64,000 nucleotides of DNA from the NCBI RefSeq assembly GCF_004210375.1, contig NC_134825.1:62301558-62365557 (forward strand), given 5' to 3'. Under the pieces are notes generated by a model. That model was not told the DNA's origin and ran no database searches. It saw nothing but the letters and a program-made list of their open reading frames with translations. This DNA is from Tachypleus tridentatus (lineage: Eukaryota > Arthropoda > Merostomata > Xiphosura > Limulidae). Made by a program: the position numbers and the translations under genes. Position 1 is the stretch's first letter. The number at the start of each line of letters is the position of its first letter. Positions 60,977 through 64,000 of this stretch are shown piece after piece.

Positions 60977-61550
60977 CATATAAAAACAGAAGCAAATAAG
61001 AATAGAAAACCATTGAATTAGTAAATGTGTTCAAAGAAGTGACCATTTCGTGACCAAGAATATGAAAGGAGTTTTTGAGAAATGTAATGAAAAACCATAA
61101 CAGTAAGTATGAAGGAAATTTGCTAATCATTAAGAGAAAAAAAAAGACGTAATTCAAAATATTTTGAAGGTTATTGTAAATACCGTTATCACCATAATAT
61201 TTATAATCACAAAGTTTCTTTACTTGAAAATGTGTTCTTTAGTAACGTTTTAATATAATAACCCGATAGCTTTGGAAACATGAATTTAAATATTAGATAT
61301 AGAAAGCTATGTTTATCTCCCAAAAAACGTTTTGCTAATATAGATTCATATTTTTAATGTGCTTGTTAAGTGGTGCTCACAACTATAATTCCGTTCAAGA
61401 AACCTGAATGGCGTAGTGTGCTGTGATAAAAGATCGAAAGTTATAAGGATTCAATTGTGCACCATTAAATGTTGAACATTGTTATTTAAAGCATAAGAAC
61501 CATGGAGAATAATTATATGATATAAATTAATGTTTCTTCTAAACCCACTT

Positions 61551-61655
61551 CCTCAGTGCCTAACCATTATGCTAACGGCTAAACTTAAAATGAGTTTCGA
61601 TAACGCGTTGGGTTTAGCACAGATAGCCTACAGTGTAGCTTTGGTTTTAACAAAA
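61551..61655 (+). repeat. SINE family B, degenerate (mosaic copy)
   Basis: Counterpart of 19,137, with GAGTTTCGATAACGCG and TACAGTGTAGCTTTGG. Confidence 0.5.
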
Positions 61656-61850
61656 ATCATCCCAAAACGAACAAAATTAGTTTTATTCATCTATTGGGAA
61701 GTCGCTGTCATTATCAATGTTTCTCATAACTGTTTAAAGAAATCTGACGTGACACAAATCAGAGAAATACTTAATACCCCAAACTGCATTTTTCTCTTCT
61801 GTTACTGGATTTTTATTTTTTCTTCGTTTATAATTCTACGTTACCAACGT

Positions 61851-61944
61851 GGTCTTACAACACTAGGAATTATGTTTCAATACCTATGGTGATTAGAGCA
61901 TTCATAGCCCCTTGTTTATCATTATGCTTAACTGCAAACGAACA
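61851..61944 (+). repeat. SINE family B fragment
   Basis: GGTCTTACAACACTAGG, GTTTCAATACCTATGGTG and the tail GCTTAACTGCAAACGAAC. Not visible at the matching unit 1 site. Confidence 0.5.
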
Positions 61945-62215
61945 AACAACAATTATAATTACTTTTTCTTAAAATGCTACTTTGAATAATGTTCATGTAA
62001 ACCCTCTAACTTGTTTAAGCTGGATATTTCAGAGATATTAGTTATTACTGGAATATGGATGGATTCCACGAGGCAAGTATTGGTGAAGTTTGATTTGCTC
62101 ATTTTTGAATAATGTTTGATCAACCACGTTTCTGTATGTTTACAATATATGTTAAGTAGATTAAGAGTATGTAGAAATATTGTGTACACAGCTCTCCGTG
62201 TTTGTTTTGTATGTT

Positions 62216-63039
62216 ATATATTTACCCGGAATAAACTAACGCACTTGTTTCAAGAATACGTGTCATTCCACTATCATTTCTGGCAAGCTGTTTTTAGTAT
62301 CGTATTGTTTGTTTGTATCCGCATCACCGACAAAACCAACACAACGTCTTATGTTACTCTTCCCAGTCTCATATTATTTGGTTAATATGTATATTTTGCA
62401 ACTAATAGCCAATAAAACGTTACTAAAATACAAGGAAACGTTTAACTAAATATTCTTTTGTTAATTAGTCAAACAAATCACTTTTTAACGTAATTATGAA
62501 ATGTTTAGAAGATAAAATTAAAGAAATATGGATAGTGATACCAGCAACGTGCCACATCTTTTATCACCTTCTTCTATCTGCAGTTACAAGTAGGAAGGTG
62601 GTTGCTCAGAACAAAAGAAGAGTGGGAGGTAAACAGTGAAACTATCCTTGAAGTTAGTATTTCATCAATATGATGTTTGGAAATAAATTATCAAGATGAT
62701 AACGTATAACTATACTAAACCTAACCCTTACTATTAGTATAACTCCCATCATCCGTCCTACTACTTGGAATGTTTTGAAAAAAGAAACAAGAGGCAGCTC
62801 TCATGTGAGGAATGTGATATAAATACATTGGTTTACTTATATTAGTATAAAACTGTCCAAATAATGAAGTTTATATCCTTACCAATAATTTTTAGATATT
62901 ATTTTACTATTTATTTTAAATTTTGTCATTATTTCTAAATTTAAATAAAGACATTTATATTTATTAAAAATAATTCAAGGCAAGTATAAAATTGTGTTGT
63001 ATTTAAATCAAAATCGTTTTTTTTATAATTTTATGAGTT
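62216..63039. other. Unique spacer before the inverted copy
   Basis: No repeat match. One exon-like string (CTTCTATCTGCAG, about 45 nt, then GTAAAC) occurs near 62,590 but has no supporting copy. A further possibility is that it holds divergent 5' exons of the inverted gene copy; no signal peptide was seen. Confidence 0.35.
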
Positions 63040-64000
63040 GTAGATAAAAGTCCTTCATGCAAAATCAGTTTTTATAATCACCAGGATTACTTCCACCTAC
63101 TGTAAAACTCAAAGTAATGTAACTGCACACAACGTTTTTTTTTTAACAAAGCTAAATATATTTGTAAATATTTTTTTATTGGATAGGTGTACGATTAATG
63201 CAGTTATTATAAAAAGTTTGTTCTTGTGACAAATTCACTTGATTACTATAATGGCTTTCTGACTTATTGTCAATACTGTTGTATGTAGCGATTCAATATG
63301 TGCTTGAATATAAATGATATTATGAAAATATGCAGATTTAATTGAGAAATAATGTCATGTGTACTTGATTTGTAATAATAAGTGATTCACAAAATTAACA
63401 GCTCATGGTATTTGCATGTTTCGTTTTACGAGATACATCAACCCCGGAGAGGCTTATCAAAGCATTTGTAAAAGTGATATAAACAAACGCAATGCAGGAA
63501 ATAAGTTTGGTAATAAAAGGATATTGTTGTGAATACATAAGTCATAGTTACGCTGGATTATCTTACGTTTTTTTTTTACTCTATAGCTGTCTCAACTAGA
63601 AGATCAGTCCATGTGCGGTCTGAAGTCTGAAATAGTAAGTATAATTCCTTTTCAACTTTACTATTACAAAATGTAATAGTAACTTTTCCTTTCGTTTTCA
63701 CTGTGTTTTCATCGTCTCCTCTCTCCTATTCTGTACAATTCTGTATGCCTACTTATGTCGTTCGCACTCTCGTGTTATCACTGTTTACTACTATATAATC
63801 CAAGCCTGGGCGGCCACATATCAGGAATTTTACTTTTTGTATATTATATATATATCTATAGTCAGTTAAAATATATTATGTGTCTTATTGTTGAGATAAG
63901 GATTCTTCTAAAGTAGATGTCTCTGACTTGTTGCCGATAAATTTGATAAAATAAAAACATCACTCAATTCATTTGTTTAAAAAATAATGCATATATTAGT
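63040..64000 (-). repeat. Inverted copy of 13,430-14,240, running off the window
   Basis: From about 63,040 the sequence matches the reverse complement of about 14,240 down to 13,430 (and of the equivalent unit 2 part, about 54,480-53,490) almost continuously to the last base. It contains the inverted exon 3. The match starts abruptly after unrelated AT-rich DNA. Confidence 0.75.
63587..63634 (+). CDS. Exon 3 of a third, inverted gene copy (partial)
   Basis: On the plus strand, TTTACTCTATAG is followed by a 48-nt open exon and then GTAAGTATAATT, matching exon 3 of units 1 and 2 in length, phase and splice signals. The cysteine context is QSMCGL. The neighbouring intron sequence is clearly homologous up to the window edge. 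Exons 1 and 2 are not in the preceding sequence, because homology starts only near 63,040. Exons 4 and 5 would lie beyond 64,000. Whether this copy is a working gene cannot be judged here. Confidence 0.6.

Larger units (their letters stand above)
58490..62215. repeat. Mosaic third copy joining both ends of unit 1
   Basis: 58,490-59,850 matches 1-1,410, including the SINE. From about 59,865 the sequence matches about 16,395 onward, skips to about 17,480 near 60,140, and continues to about 19,690 at 62,215. The central part of the unit, which contains the gene, is missing. The short open frames here, such as around 60,048 and 61,530, match non-coding sequence of unit 1 and are interrupted there, so they are not called as genes. 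Confidence 0.8.

Noticed and set aside
62585-62632. Exon-like string on the plus strand before the inverted gene copy
   Set aside because: Acceptor and donor look reasonable, but there is no homologous exon in units 1 or 2 and no signal peptide.

Overview
This window is eukaryotic nuclear DNA. It is strongly AT-rich, has no long open reading frame anywhere, and is saturated with tRNA-derived SINEs and decayed transposons. The one gene found is split into very short exons bounded by GT/AG splice signals. The main SINE family begins GGCCCGGCATGGCC and ends near GCGAAATTCAAAACAAAC. It looks like a family I associate with horseshoe crabs (Xiphosura). That assignment is from memory and would need a database search; a chelicerate or other arthropod is the safer statement.

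Layout. (1) About 1-19,690 is duplication unit 1. (2) About 19,690-41,480 is mostly different DNA. It holds relics of a Ty3/Gypsy element, two CR1/Jockey-type LINE fragments, a Tigger/jerky-type transposase, a hAT-type MITE and a mariner-like mini-element. It also contains an inverted partial copy of unit 1 (about 26,045-29,345 matches the reverse complement of about 4,650-8,960). (3) A degenerate minisatellite of about 37 bp (40,887-41,445) leads directly into unit 2 (about 41,488-57,582), which is collinear with about 795-17,192 of unit 1. (4) About 58,490-62,215 is a mosaic copy: a match to 1-1,410 joined to a match to about 16,395-19,690. (5) From about 63,040 to the window end an inverted copy of about 13,430-14,240 starts and runs off the edge.

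The gene. On the minus strand, unit 2 carries at least five exons (56,577 down to 50,397). They encode a small secreted, cysteine-containing protein with a signal peptide. All splice phases agree, and a TATA box with an initiator-like site lies upstream. I do not recognise the family. Unit 1 carries the same exons, but with a frame-disrupting length difference in exon 1 and an in-frame TAG in exon 2, so it looks like a pseudogene. The inverted copy at the right edge shows exon 3 intact, in the opposite orientation. Comparing copies by eye, exon 3 and the N-terminal mature part differ much more than the neighbouring introns, while exons 4 and 5 are almost unchanged. That pattern fits a tandemly duplicated, rapidly diversifying secreted protein family and is the most interesting signal here.

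Everything else is repeats or unassigned AT-rich sequence. No rRNA gene, intact tRNA gene, CRISPR array or prokaryotic-style operon was seen.
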